In this document: positions 1-9,033 of the stretch, piece after piece
Layout of the letters: every line of letters starts with the position of its first letter
Position numbering within the stretch: the first letter of the stretch is position 1
From: Anaerobium acetethylicum
Lineage (GTDB): Bacteria > Bacillota > Clostridia > Lachnospirales > Lachnospiraceae
Direction: 5' to 3'
Length of the DNA stretch: 64,000 bases
Assembly (NCBI RefSeq): GCF_900096945.1
Contig: NZ_FMKA01000009.1
Coordinates: 62,001-126,000, forward strand
Made by a program: the position numbers and the translations under genes
The notes under the pieces: model-generated
Databases searched by the model: none
What the model was told of the DNA's origin: nothing
The model's input: only the letters and a program-made list of their open reading frames with translations

Positions 1-1
1 C

Positions 2-388
2 ATATGGCACTACTGGGGCTATCTGTCGGTCATCTATCTGGCAGCATTAAGGCAGACGCCTACGGATCAGGTGGAAGCGGCAAGGGTGGATGGATGCAAT
101 GCATGGCAGGTGTTCAGATATGTATACTTTCCAAGCATGAAATCCACATTCAAGCTCATGTACGTAATGATAATCATTTTCTCATTCCTGGCATTCGATT
201 ATATCAAGCTTCTGACGGGAGGCGGTCCCGCACACAGCACTGAAGTTCTGGGAACATATGCATATACCTTTGCATTCTCTGCGCTGCAGGTAGGCAAGGC
301 ATCAGCGGTAGGTCTGTTCATGAGTTTCTTCGGGATGATTGCATCCGTTATCTATACGAAATTAAGTAAAAACGAGGAAATAGCATAA
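2..388 (+). CDS. Sugar ABC transporter permease, MalF type (5' truncated by window edge)
   Basis: This is the C-terminal part of a binding-protein-dependent sugar permease, an inner-membrane channel subunit of a CUT1-type ABC importer. The reading frame is open from base 2, so the gene starts outside the window. The visible part carries the EAA loop (EAARVDGCNAWQVF, encoded around 71-112), which docks on the ATPase subunit. A hydrophobic segment (MIIIFSFLAF), the typical LLTGGGPAHST stretch and a final membrane helix follow. The second permease begins 17 nt downstream behind a strong AAGGAGG site. The substrate-binding protein and probably a regulator should lie upstream of the window. The family assignment is firm; the substrate cannot be read from this fragment. 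Confidence 0.9.
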   Translation: MWHYWGYLSVIYLAALRQTPTDQVEAARVDGCNAWQVFRYVYFPSMKSTFKLMYVMIIIFSFLAFDYIKLLTGGGPAHSTEVLGTYAYTFAFSALQVGKASAVGLFMSFFGMIASVIYTKLSKNEEIA

Positions 389-405
389 AGGAGGTTCAGA
401 TAACA

Positions 406-1245
406 ATGGTTTCAACAAAAGGGAAAAAAGTAAGAAAAAATATATCCACACATCTGGTACTGATATTCATATCATGCATTTCGCTTGGACCGATACTGCT
501 GGTAGTACTGAACAGCTTTAAATCTCATGCTGAGATTGTAAGGAATCCTTTGTCGCTGCCGACTGTTTTTCATTTCGAAAACTATGTAACAGCCTGGGAA
601 ACAGGAAAATTTTCGACAGGATTCATCAACAGCATGATTCTGTCAGGAATAACTATAATAATCGTTTTGATAGCAGCATCGCTAGCGGGATACGTTCTTG
701 CCGGAAAGAGGATAAAGGGAAGTGACGGTGTCCTTGTTTATTTCATGATGGCGATGACCGTACCGATCCAGCTGTTCCTGTTTCCTCTCTATTATGCGAT
801 GGCGAGCTTGGATCTGATCGGTAATATTCCGGCAGTCAGCCTGATTCTTTCAGCAACAAGCATGCCTTTGGCAGTGTTCCTCATGAGGACTTTTTTTCTG
901 AATGTTCCAAGGGAACTGGAAGAAGCGGCAAGAATCGATGGAGCTTCCACGTGGCAGGTGATCTGGCACGTAATGAGACCTGTTGTTTCGCCAGGCCTCA
1001 TAACTGTAGCTGTAATTGTAGGCCTGCAGTCATGGAATGAATATCTTATTACATCTACGTTTTTACAGGGAGAGGATTCGTTCACGGCTACATTGGGATT
1101 CTTATCTATGAATGGAACTTATTCGTCTGATCAGGCCATATTGATGGCAGCAGCGGTTATTATGATTGCCCCGATCGTTATTTTCTTTGTTTGTATACAG
1201 AAATATTTTGTGGACGGTATGGCAAGTGGAGCGGTAAAAGGCTGA
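406..1245 (+). CDS. Sugar ABC transporter permease, MalG type
   Basis: This is a 279-residue inner-membrane permease of the CUT1 family and the partner of the preceding MalF-type subunit. It has a short basic N-terminus, a first membrane helix at about residues 15-35, several further helices, and the conserved EAA loop (EEAARIDGASTWQVIW, about residues 170-185). The start at 406 is supported by AAAGGAGGT at 387-395. No dedicated ATPase gene follows, as is usual for CUT1 systems that share an MsmX-like ATPase encoded elsewhere. The TGA stop lies inside a truncated MITE-like repeat (1241-1302). The genes that follow suggest a ribosylated or nucleoside-like substrate, but that is inference. Confidence 0.93.
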   Translation: MVSTKGKKVRKNISTHLVLIFISCISLGPILLVVLNSFKSHAEIVRNPLSLPTVFHFENYVTAWETGKFSTGFINSMILSGITIIIVLIAASLAGYVLAGKRIKGSDGVLVYFMMAMTVPIQLFLFPLYYAMASLDLIGNIPAVSLILSATSMPLAVFLMRTFFLNVPRELEEAARIDGASTWQVIWHVMRPVVSPGLITVAVIVGLQSWNEYLITSTFLQGEDSFTATLGFLSMNGTYSSDQAILMAAAVIMIAPIVIFFVCIQKYFVDGMASGAVKG

Positions 1246-1302
1246 TTTTGAAATTTGTGTGCATCTTATGTGACTATGAAGGACATAGTCCTGAATAGCT
1301 GC
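1241..1302 (+). repeat. Right-hand fragment of the 143-bp MITE-like element (copy D)
   Basis: The sequence matches the right half of the full elements at 53939-54081 and 63159-63301. It includes the GTGCATC block and the subterminal hairpin GTGACTAT-GA-AGGAC-ATA-GTCCT-GA-ATAGCTGC (1270-1302). The left half is missing. The stop codon of the upstream permease (1243-1245) falls inside the fragment, so insertion or deletion of the element may have reshaped the 3' end of that gene. Confidence 0.75.
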
Positions 1303-1327
1303 AAAAGATTAATGAAAGAGGTGTGGA

Positions 1328-3442
1328 ATGAAGGATTATAGTGAGAAGATTTATGCAGGTGTGTTAGGTAAAATTCTGGGCGTATATTTAGGAAGACCGG
1401 TGGAAGGCTGGACATATGAAAAAATCGACAGCACATTCGGCGAAGTATATAATTTCAAGAATCATAAGACTGGAGCACCTCTCATTGTACCCGATGATGA
1501 TATTTCAGGAACGTTTGTATTTTACAGGGCATTGGAAGATAACGGATATGATTTGGAATTGACAGCCAGGCAGATTGGCGACACTTGGCTGAACTATGTG
1601 ATTGAAGACAAGACCATTCTCTGGTGGGGCGGCCTTTCAAGAAGTTCCGAGCATACAGCATATTTGAGGCTAAAAGAAGGCGTTGAGGCTCCAGAGAGCG
1701 GATCAGTTGAGCTAAACGGTGAGAGCATGGCTGAGCAGATAGGAGCGCAGATATTTATTGACACATGGGCGCTTGTAAACCCGAATAATCCAGAGAGGAC
1801 AGCTGATCTGGCAAGAAAGGCGGCTAGTGTAAGCCACGGCGGAATCGCGATAGAAGCAGCCGTATTCCTGGCAGTCATGGAATCACTGGCTTTTGAGGAA
1901 AATGATATAGACAGACTGATTGATGAAGCGGTTAAATACGTAAAGGATGACAGGCTGACAGTATTGATAGAGGAAGTGCGCAAGGTATGCGCTGAAGCGG
2001 ATGACTGGCACGAAGTAAGGGAATGGATAGAAAAAAACCACGGATATGAAAAATACGCGGGAAGCTGCCCGATGGTCACAAATCACCTGGCAGTCATGAT
2101 GGCTCTGTTAATGGGTGGAGACGACTACAATAAATCAATCATGATAGCTACAAGTGCAGGCTGGGATACAGACTGCAACGCAGGCAATGTTGGGTGCCTG
2201 AATGGTATAAGGCTTGGACTTGAAGGATTCGGGACAGGAGCAGATTTAAGAAAAGCAGTTGCAGACAGAATGTATGTGGTAAGTGCAGATGGCGGATCAT
2301 GTATTTCGGACGCGGTACTCGAAACCAGAAAGCTGATAAAAGCCTGCGCAGCTTTGAACGGAGAGGAAGCGAAGCTTCCGGATAAAAGATATTCCTTTGA
2401 ATATAAGGGCTCTGTACAGGGATTCGTACCATACAATAATGATATGGAAGATCAGGTACTTACAGGGATTGAAAATGCCTATGAAAAATATAGACAAACA
2501 GGGCTTGTATTAAGCTATGAGGGCTTGGCCAAAGGAACAAGGGCAGCGGCCTGTATCGATACATTTATCGACCTGAAGCCCAAGGGAAAAGACGGCACAA
2601 GCTATTTCGACGTGCTGTGTTCCCCGACCCTTTATGGCACTCAGGAAGTGGAAGCAGAAATTATCGGTTTATACGATGAAAACCCTGATTTAAGATTCTT
2701 TATAGATTACTTCGATGAGAACGATGAACTGCAGTCAGTTTTTTTAGATCCTGCAATGATTGGAAAGGGAAGAAATGTCATCCGGTTCACAGTGCCGGAT
2801 ACCATGGGACATCCAATCTACCAGCTGGGAATGGAACTGACATGCAGCGGCCGCAGGATGGATGGAGACATTATCCTGAAGACATTGGACTGGTCAGATG
2901 CACCAAAGAATTTCAGGATGGGAATGGCAATGGAGCTTACACCGTCGCTCACACCATGGACAACGACGACGGCATGGATGAAGATGTTCATGAGCTCGGC
3001 AAAGAATTTTGCACCAGACTATACGACCACCATATCTCTTTCACATCCTGAAAAGAACGGTATTGTCACACTGGGTACACATGACTGGAAAAACTATTCC
3101 GTTTCATCAAAAATCACATTCTCTTATCAGGAAGGCGCAGGAATCGTAGCCAGGTCAAAAGGCCATAACAGGTATTATGGGGCAATTCTGAAAGACGGCA
3201 AGGCAATGATCGTGAAGAAAAAGGACCGGGATGTAATAGAGCTTGGCTCAGAAGATTTCAAATATATGGCTGAGGATGTCCATGAAATCAGATTTGATTT
3301 AAAAGACAGCAGCCTGACAATGTACATCGATGGAAAGGAATTCGTGAAAGCGACTGATGACGAATATAAATCAGGCGGAGCGGGGGTTGTTGTAGACAGA
3401 GGCTGCATCCTTGCGGATGGATTGGAAATAAAAAGAAACTAA
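1328..3442 (+). CDS. ADP-ribosylglycohydrolase-family protein with C-terminal accessory domain (paralogue 1)
   Basis: The protein has 704 residues and no signal peptide, so it should be cytoplasmic. Residues 1-330 are an ADP-ribosylglycohydrolase (ARH/DraG) fold. The metal-binding motif DDDISGT lies at 56-62 and the second metal motif GWDTDCNAGN at 278-287. Known family members cleave N- or O-glycosidic bonds to ribose using two Mg2+ ions. Residues from about 350 onward form a beta-rich extension; its last 170 residues read like a concanavalin/laminin-G-type sandwich (GIVARSKGHNRYYGAIL, then LTMYIDGKEF), as in DUF1080-like sugar-binding domains. Family hydrolases are usually near 300 residues, so this is a large fusion. 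A close paralogue follows 14 nt downstream. Substrate unknown; a ribosylated small molecule delivered by the upstream transporter is plausible. Confidence 0.85.
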   Translation: MKDYSEKIYAGVLGKILGVYLGRPVEGWTYEKIDSTFGEVYNFKNHKTGAPLIVPDDDISGTFVFYRALEDNGYDLELTARQIGDTWLNYVIEDKTILWWGGLSRSSEHTAYLRLKEGVEAPESGSVELNGESMAEQIGAQIFIDTWALVNPNNPERTADLARKAASVSHGGIAIEAAVFLAVMESLAFEENDIDRLIDEAVKYVKDDRLTVLIEEVRKVCAEADDWHEVREWIEKNHGYEKYAGSCPMVTNHLAVMMALLMGGDDYNKSIMIATSAGWDTDCNAGNVGCLNGIRLGLEGFGTGADLRKAVADRMYVVSADGGSCISDAVLETRKLIKACAALNGEEAKLPDKRYSFEYKGSVQGFVPYNNDMEDQVLTGIENAYEKYRQTGLVLSYEGLAKGTRAAACIDTFIDLKPKGKDGTSYFDVLCSPTLYGTQEVEAEIIGLYDENPDLRFFIDYFDENDELQSVFLDPAMIGKGRNVIRFTVPDTMGHPIYQLGMELTCSGRRMDGDIILKTLDWSDAPKNFRMGMAMELTPSLTPWTTTTAWMKMFMSSAKNFAPDYTTTISLSHPEKNGIVTLGTHDWKNYSVSSKITFSYQEGAGIVARSKGHNRYYGAILKDGKAMIVKKKDRDVIELGSEDFKYMAEDVHEIRFDLKDSSLTMYIDGKEFVKATDDEYKSGGAGVVVDRGCILADGLEIKRN

Positions 3443-3456
3443 AAAGGAGTCTTGAC

Positions 3457-5544
3457 ATGTCGGTATTAGAATATAGAGAACAGATTTATGCAGGCGTTTT
3501 AGGAAAGTTAATCGGAGTCTATCTGGGAAGGCCCATAGAGGGCTGGTCATACGAAAAAATCACCGAAGAGTTCGGAGATATTAAATACTATGTACACGAA
3601 AAATTAGGACTTCCTCTTATAGTTGCAGATGATGATATTTCGGGAACGTTCGGTTTTTTCAGAGCATTGGAAGACAATGGATACAAAAATATTACCGCAA
3701 AAGATTTTGGGAATACGTGGCTCAATTATATTATTGAGGACAAGACGATCCTGTGGTGGGGAGGTCTGGGAAGATCGACTGAGCATACGGCATTTCTGAA
3801 TCTGAAAAACGGCATAGATGCTCCAATGAGCGGTTCCGTTGAACAGAACGGAAAAACCCTTGCTGAACAGATTGGCGCACAGATATTCATTGATGCAATA
3901 GCCATGGCATGTCCGAATAATCCGGATATGGCCGTCGACCTGGTAAGGAAAGCAGCAAGTGTGAGCCACGGGGGACTGGCTTTAGATGCAGCCTGTCATC
4001 TGGCGGCGCTGGAAGCAATGGCCTTCGAAGAAAAGGACATTGACGTGCTTCTTGACAGGGCACAAAAGTATATAAAAAATGAAGAACTTATCCGCATCAT
4101 CGCCGATGTCAGAAGGATATGCAGCGAGGAGAAGGACTGGAGAAGGGTCAGGGATTACCTGAATCCGAAATACGGCTATGACGTGTATCCGGGATGTTGT
4201 CATATGGTCCCGAATCATGCGATGGTAATTGCATCGATTATCCTGGGCGGTGACGACTTCCAGAAGTCAATTAGCATAGCGACAAGCGCAGCATGGGATA
4301 CAGACTGCAACGCAGGCAACGTAGGTGCATTTAATGGGATCAGGCTCGGTCTTGATGGAATCGATGCGGGAGCTGATTTTAGGACTCCGGTATCGGATCT
4401 CATGTATGTGGTGGCGTCGGATGGCGGTTCGGTAGTAACTGACGCAGTAACGGAGGCAGACAGGATTTTAAAAGCGGCTGCAGAATTAAGCGACGAAGAA
4501 ATTACGATTCCTACTGGAAAATATACCTTTGCATACAGGGGCTCGACACAGGGGTTCGCAATCTGCGAATATGAAGGCGGTTCACAAAATACTGTGAGCA
4601 TACGTAATGGAAACGAAGACGGGGGAATGAACGGACTCGCGATCAAATGCAGCCAGCTGGCTGCAGGAGTAACGGGGAACATTTCAACTCCTACATTTAT
4701 TGATATGAACAGGTTGCAGGCAAACTTCTCTACGATAGCTTCCCCTACCCTTTATTCCTCGCAGATTGTGAAGACAAGAATCAAAAAGTCGGATGACAGT
4801 GAAGTTTTTATGAGGAAGTACATTTTATATTATGACATAAACAATGATGTACAAGCTTTATATTCCGATTATAAGGAACTAAAAGCAGGGATGAACAGTC
4901 TGGAATGGAAAGTTCCGGATACTGGCGGAATGGCAATATTCAAACTAGGTTATGAGGTGAGCTGTAGGAGACGGTATGACGGCGAACTTGTCATTCTGGA
5001 CATCGACTGGAAAGGCGCTCCATCGGATTTTGCCCAAAAGGGAATGCTGATGACCTCCATATGGAATACAAACCCTTTTTGGATTCGAAGCTTTGCAAGC
5101 TCAGCAAAGCAGTTTGCGGCAGATTTCAAGAGGACATACTGTATTTCTCATGTGGAAGCGGACGGACTGGTTACAATCGGTTCAAGAGAATGGGATGACT
5201 ATTCGGTAAGCTCGACCTTGTACTTTTCGCTCCATAAAAACGGGGGTCTCGTACTCAGAAGCAGAGGCCATAAACGCTATTACGGAGCCGTGCTTTCTGA
5301 ATTCAGGGAAGCAGTCATTTATAGGAAAAAAGACAGGGAAACAACAATTTTAGCAAGGGTTCCTTATAAATACCAGGAAGATGAAGGCTATGAAGCTGTT
5401 TTCAAAGCAGAAGGAGACAGGCTTGAATTCTATGTGAACGGCAGCCTGGCAGTTTCTACACAGGATAGTGAGTACAGAAGCGGTGGAGCGGGATTCGTCA
5501 TTTCGGAAGGGACGATGACAGCGGACAGCCTGATTATCAGCTAA
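3457..5544 (+). CDS. ADP-ribosylglycohydrolase-family protein with C-terminal accessory domain (paralogue 2)
   Basis: A 695-residue cytoplasmic paralogue of the preceding protein with the same architecture. The N-terminal ARH/DraG fold has DDDISGT at 58-64 and AWDTDCNAGN at 279-288. A beta-rich linker follows, and a C-terminal sandwich domain contains GGLVLRSRGHKRYYGAVL and a final GGAGFVISEG block. The N-terminal halves are far more alike than the middle sections. This suggests an old duplication in which the hydrolase core was kept and the substrate-recognition part diverged. The start follows AAAAAGGAG at 3442-3450. Both copies keep the metal-binding aspartates, so both are probably active. 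Whether they act on different substrates or anomers is not visible. Confidence 0.85.
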   Translation: MSVLEYREQIYAGVLGKLIGVYLGRPIEGWSYEKITEEFGDIKYYVHEKLGLPLIVADDDISGTFGFFRALEDNGYKNITAKDFGNTWLNYIIEDKTILWWGGLGRSTEHTAFLNLKNGIDAPMSGSVEQNGKTLAEQIGAQIFIDAIAMACPNNPDMAVDLVRKAASVSHGGLALDAACHLAALEAMAFEEKDIDVLLDRAQKYIKNEELIRIIADVRRICSEEKDWRRVRDYLNPKYGYDVYPGCCHMVPNHAMVIASIILGGDDFQKSISIATSAAWDTDCNAGNVGAFNGIRLGLDGIDAGADFRTPVSDLMYVVASDGGSVVTDAVTEADRILKAAAELSDEEITIPTGKYTFAYRGSTQGFAICEYEGGSQNTVSIRNGNEDGGMNGLAIKCSQLAAGVTGNISTPTFIDMNRLQANFSTIASPTLYSSQIVKTRIKKSDDSEVFMRKYILYYDINNDVQALYSDYKELKAGMNSLEWKVPDTGGMAIFKLGYEVSCRRRYDGELVILDIDWKGAPSDFAQKGMLMTSIWNTNPFWIRSFASSAKQFAADFKRTYCISHVEADGLVTIGSREWDDYSVSSTLYFSLHKNGGLVLRSRGHKRYYGAVLSEFREAVIYRKKDRETTILARVPYKYQEDEGYEAVFKAEGDRLEFYVNGSLAVSTQDSEYRSGGAGFVISEGTMTADSLIIS

Positions 5545-5557
5545 GGAGAGAGAGAAA

Positions 5558-6472
5558 ATGGATTATGTTGTAGGTTCGACAGCAGTTACGGATGAGCTGC
5601 ATTTCCCGGACGGGAAAGTGATGAACAACCTGGCAGGCGGAGCCGGAATATATGCGCTGGCCGGAATCAGGCTCTGGTGCGACAGTGTGGAAATCGTAAC
5701 CGGCGTGGGTGAAGATTATGCGGATATCTACGGTGACTGGTACAAAAAGAACAATCTATCAATGAATGGACTTAGGGTAAGAGCTGAAAAGACCCCTCAT
5801 AATGTCATAACCTATTTTGAAGACGGCGAAAGGGACGAAGTGCCGCTTTACGGAGCGGACCATTACCTGTCAGTTGAAGCAAGACCTGAAGATCTTGAAG
5901 GATACTTTGAAACATCGAAAGGAATCTATATTTTTAAGAACAGCAACAGCGCATTCTGGGACAGGATTCTGGAAATGAAGAAGCGCGGGAATGCCAGGGT
6001 GATGTGGGAAATTGCAAGTGATGCAGCCACTTTCGAAAACAAGGATGAGGTAAAGAAAATAGCAGGGCAGATAGACGTGTTTTCAATCAACAGAACGGAA
6101 GCTTTTAGCCTTCTGAAGACAAATGACATGGGAGAGGTCATTGAGGAATTCAAAAAGTGGAACATACCTCTGATATTCCTGAGACGGGGAAAAGATGGCG
6201 CATACATGATTGCGGGAGGGGGAGTGTTCGAAGCCCTGAGCCTTAAAGATATCAGCGTCGTGGATGCCACGGGAGGCGGAAACAGCTCTTCGGCAGCTGT
6301 CCTCTATGGATTTTGCGAAGGCAGGAGCCCGCTGGAAGCAGGGCTGATGGGAAGCATTTCAGCTGCCATGTGCCTTGCACAGTACGGGGTTCCGGCTGTT
6401 ATAGACAGCCAGATGAGGCATCATGCAAATGATCTGCTGAAAAAAATGATGGAAGAAATAGGGAGGAAATAA
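5558..6472 (+). CDS. PfkB-family carbohydrate kinase with variant GGGN motif
   Basis: A 304-residue ribokinase/PfkB-fold protein, expected to phosphorylate a sugar or sugar derivative with ATP in the cytoplasm. The N-terminal part has the glycine-rich substrate strand (NNLAGGAGIYALAGI, about 24-38). The C-terminal signature reads DATGGGNSSSAAVLYGF where the family consensus is D(T)xGAGD. The residue aligned with the catalytic Asp is therefore Asn. Such GGGN/GCGN variants exist in some PfkB subfamilies, so loss of activity should not be assumed. The gene sits 13 nt after the second glycohydrolase and 1 nt before the SIS gene. Kinase plus SIS deglycase/isomerase is the arrangement seen in Amadori-product (FrlD/FrlB-type) pathways, which gives one hypothesis for its role. 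Confidence 0.85.
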   Translation: MDYVVGSTAVTDELHFPDGKVMNNLAGGAGIYALAGIRLWCDSVEIVTGVGEDYADIYGDWYKKNNLSMNGLRVRAEKTPHNVITYFEDGERDEVPLYGADHYLSVEARPEDLEGYFETSKGIYIFKNSNSAFWDRILEMKKRGNARVMWEIASDAATFENKDEVKKIAGQIDVFSINRTEAFSLLKTNDMGEVIEEFKKWNIPLIFLRRGKDGAYMIAGGGVFEALSLKDISVVDATGGGNSSSAAVLYGFCEGRSPLEAGLMGSISAAMCLAQYGVPAVIDSQMRHHANDLLKKMMEEIGRK

Positions 6473-6473
6473 A

Positions 6474-7610
6474 ATGAGCAAATTTGACAATGCGATGAGA
6501 AGGCAGGTATTCAGCCTTCCTGAGCTGATAAAACAGCAGTATGAAGATCTGGAACCGAAAACAAGGAAAGTGCTGACTACACCTGAAATATTTTCAGCAC
6601 AGAGGATTGTGCTGGTAGGATGCGGCGATTCCTATGCGGCTGCAATGGCGGCAAAGAATATTTTTGAACTCCTGACAGGAATCCCTACGGAAGTGGTGAC
6701 AGCCCTTGAATTAAGCAGATATTATGACAGGAAACAATTGGGATTTTCTCCATTAAATCCGCTGGTCATTGCTGTAAGCAATTCGGGAGGAGTCGCAAGG
6801 GTTGCTGAAGCAGTGCAGAGGGCAAAAAAATACGGTGCTTTCGTACTCGGAGTCACAGGAAATGTGGAATCGCTTCTGGCAAAATCATCAGACAGGATTC
6901 TGAAACTGGATATCCCGTCTTTTGAATCCGCGCCTGGAATAAGGTCTTACATGGTGTCGGTAATGTCTCTTCTGCTTCTTGCAATCAGAATCGGAGAAGT
7001 CAGGGGTAGATATACCATGGACCAGGCAATGGATTACAGATACGACATTGCAAGCCAGGCAGATGAGCTCGGGAAGCTACTGCCGGAAATGGATGAAAAG
7101 ATGGAAGTGGTTTCAAAACAATGGAAGGATTTTCCGGCATTTGACTTCGTAGGAGCAGGATTCGATTATGCGGCAGCATGGTTTGGCCAGGCGAAAATCC
7201 TGGAGGCAACGGGAAAATTTGCGATGCATATCAATTCTGAAGAGTGGTTCCACCTGAATTTCTTTGCAAGAAAAGCGAAAGAAATCGGAACTGTAATCGT
7301 GGCAAATACGACAAATCCGGCAGACAGCAGAAACAAGGAACTTGTATATTATGCAAATAAACTTGGAAGGCCGATGATTGTCATCACAGATGGCGGGAAA
7401 GAGGATTTTGAAGTTGACACTACTTATATAAAAGTGCCAAAGACAAAATACCAGATCACGATGCCTCTGACGCAGTATGCACCAACCTGCCTTCTGGCTG
7501 GATACATCTCAGAAATGACAGGTGAAGAGTATGGAAGAGGCTGCAAGGACGAATGGTCATTTGCCGAGGGCGGCGCATGCGTGCAGAACAGCAAGATAAT
7601 CGTAGAATAA
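6474..7610 (+). CDS. Two-domain SIS sugar isomerase/deglycase (GlmS-C/FrlB-like)
   Basis: A 378-residue protein with two sugar-isomerase (SIS) domains, as in the isomerase half of GlmS and in FrlB-type deglycases. The first domain carries VLVGCGDSYAAAMAAKNIF and the typical VSNSGGVARVAEAV phosphosugar-binding loop. The second contains FVGAGFDYAAAWFGQAKILE and INSEEWFHLNFF. There is no glutaminase domain, so it does not make glucosamine-6-phosphate from glutamine. It starts 1 nt after the PfkB gene stop, with GGGAGG upstream, so the two are probably translationally coupled. The expected chemistry is isomerisation or deglycation of the phosphorylated product of the neighbouring kinase. The exact sugar is unknown. 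Confidence 0.85.
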   Translation: MSKFDNAMRRQVFSLPELIKQQYEDLEPKTRKVLTTPEIFSAQRIVLVGCGDSYAAAMAAKNIFELLTGIPTEVVTALELSRYYDRKQLGFSPLNPLVIAVSNSGGVARVAEAVQRAKKYGAFVLGVTGNVESLLAKSSDRILKLDIPSFESAPGIRSYMVSVMSLLLLAIRIGEVRGRYTMDQAMDYRYDIASQADELGKLLPEMDEKMEVVSKQWKDFPAFDFVGAGFDYAAAWFGQAKILEATGKFAMHINSEEWFHLNFFARKAKEIGTVIVANTTNPADSRNKELVYYANKLGRPMIVITDGGKEDFEVDTTYIKVPKTKYQITMPLTQYAPTCLLAGYISEMTGEEYGRGCKDEWSFAEGGACVQNSKIIVE

Positions 7611-7637
7611 GAGGCGGTACAGACGGAGGAAAAAAAT

Positions 7638-8042
7638 ATGTTGAAAAAATTTCAGATACAGACAAAATTCAATGAGGTATACGATATTACGGCGGATGTG
7701 AAAAAATTCGTTGAGGAAAGCAAGGTCGAGAGCGGTTTATGTCTCGTATATAATCCGCATTCGACTGCCGGAATGACAATTACTTCATTCTGGGATCCTA
7801 AGGGATTTGATGATCTACAGGACGAGCTCTGCAGACTGATTCCTACAAGAGTGGACTTCAAGCACCAGCATGATACGCCACAGGATGCGGCAGGACATGT
7901 GAAGTCCTCATTATTAGGGGTTTCCCTTCCGTTCATAGTCGAAGACGGAAAGCTTCTCGTAGGCGGATCCCAGGGGATTTTCTTCGTCGAATTCGACGGA
8001 CCGAGAAACAGGGAATATTATGTGAAAATAATGGCTGATTAA
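7638..8042 (+). CDS. YjbQ/UPF0047 family protein
   Basis: A 134-residue protein of the YjbQ (UPF0047, TIGR00149) family, a small single-domain trimeric fold of unclear physiological role. Some members show weak thiamine-phosphate-synthase activity in vitro. It has the family's conserved polar residues in YNPHSTAGMTI (about 36-46), the HQHDTPQDAAGHVKSS block (about 76-91) and the GGSQGIFFVEFDGPR C-terminal strand. The length is normal for the family. It lies inside the glycohydrolase/kinase/SIS cluster, so a role as an anomerase, lactonase or phosphatase-like accessory enzyme for the imported sugar would fit, but nothing in the sequence proves it. Confidence 0.85.
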   Translation: MLKKFQIQTKFNEVYDITADVKKFVEESKVESGLCLVYNPHSTAGMTITSFWDPKGFDDLQDELCRLIPTRVDFKHQHDTPQDAAGHVKSSLLGVSLPFIVEDGKLLVGGSQGIFFVEFDGPRNREYYVKIMAD

Positions 8043-8066
8043 CAGGAAGAAATGGAGTGTAATGGA

Positions 8067-9020
8067 ATGGACAAGAAGAAAATCATATTAGACTGCGATC
8101 CTGGAATGGATGATTCAATGGCCATAGTCATGGCCTGCAAATCTGAAAAACTGGATGTCAAAGCAATTACGACAGTGAATGGAAACTACCCTGTAGAGGT
8201 GACTTACGTAAATGCAAGGAAAGTGCTTGAGATGGTAGGACGTACTGATATCCCGGTAGGTAAAGGGATGGGAATACCGATGGTAAGGGATGTTCCAAAA
8301 GATCCTTTCACACATGGAAAAGACGGGCAGGCGGAGAATTTCCTTCCGGAACCGAAAATGCCGTTAAGCGAAAAACACGCAGTCGACCTGATCATCGATA
8401 CCGTAAAGGAAAACGCAGGGGACATTTATCTGATAGTAACCGGACCAATGACCAACATTGCCATGGCTATGAGAAAAGCGCCGGAAATCAAGGATATGAT
8501 TTCTGGAATCTATGCAATATCAGGGGCTTTCGGACTCAATAAATATGCATTTGCAAATGCGACGGGAGATACCCCGCAGAGCGAATGGAACGTGTATGTG
8601 GATCCTGAAGCTGCGGAAATCGTGTATAATTCCGGCGTGAAGCTTGTCGCTCTGGGCCTGGATGTAGCGACACACTTTGATGTCAACCTGACAGACAGCG
8701 ATATGGAAGCCTTGAAAAATAGCAACAACAAGGAATCGAAATTCCTTCTCCAGGCAATCAGCTTTGTAAACGGCAGAGGGTTTGAAGCATACTGCACTGT
8801 AATCGACTGTATGGCAGTGGGCTATGCAATCGATCCGACTTTAGTCGAAACGATTACGGGAAGAGTAGGAATTGAAACAGAAGGAAAACTAACTTTGGGA
8901 AATACGGTTCTGGATAGCAGGCATCACCACGTGTGGGAGAACCTTCCGGAAATTGAGATAGGTGCAAAGGCTGATTGCGGTAGATTTTTAAATCTCCTGA
9001 TGGATCTTGTTCTTGCATAA
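8067..9020 (+). CDS. Inosine/uridine-preferring nucleoside hydrolase family protein
   Basis: A nucleoside hydrolase (IunH/RihA-C fold) that splits the N-glycosidic bond of nucleosides to ribose and free base in the cytoplasm. The calcium-binding signature LDCDPGMDDSMA lies at residues 8-19, and the VTGPMTNIAMA loop is in mid-protein. I place the start at 8067 because GGAG at 8054-8057 has proper spacing to it; an in-frame ATG at 8052 would have a ribosome site too close. That gives 317 residues, normal for the family. It is followed closely by the deoxyribosyltransferase gene. Base preference cannot be read from sequence alone. Confidence 0.9.
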   Translation: MDKKKIILDCDPGMDDSMAIVMACKSEKLDVKAITTVNGNYPVEVTYVNARKVLEMVGRTDIPVGKGMGIPMVRDVPKDPFTHGKDGQAENFLPEPKMPLSEKHAVDLIIDTVKENAGDIYLIVTGPMTNIAMAMRKAPEIKDMISGIYAISGAFGLNKYAFANATGDTPQSEWNVYVDPEAAEIVYNSGVKLVALGLDVATHFDVNLTDSDMEALKNSNNKESKFLLQAISFVNGRGFEAYCTVIDCMAVGYAIDPTLVETITGRVGIETEGKLTLGNTVLDSRHHHVWENLPEIEIGAKADCGRFLNLLMDLVLA

Positions 9021-9033
9021 AGGAGGAAATGAA

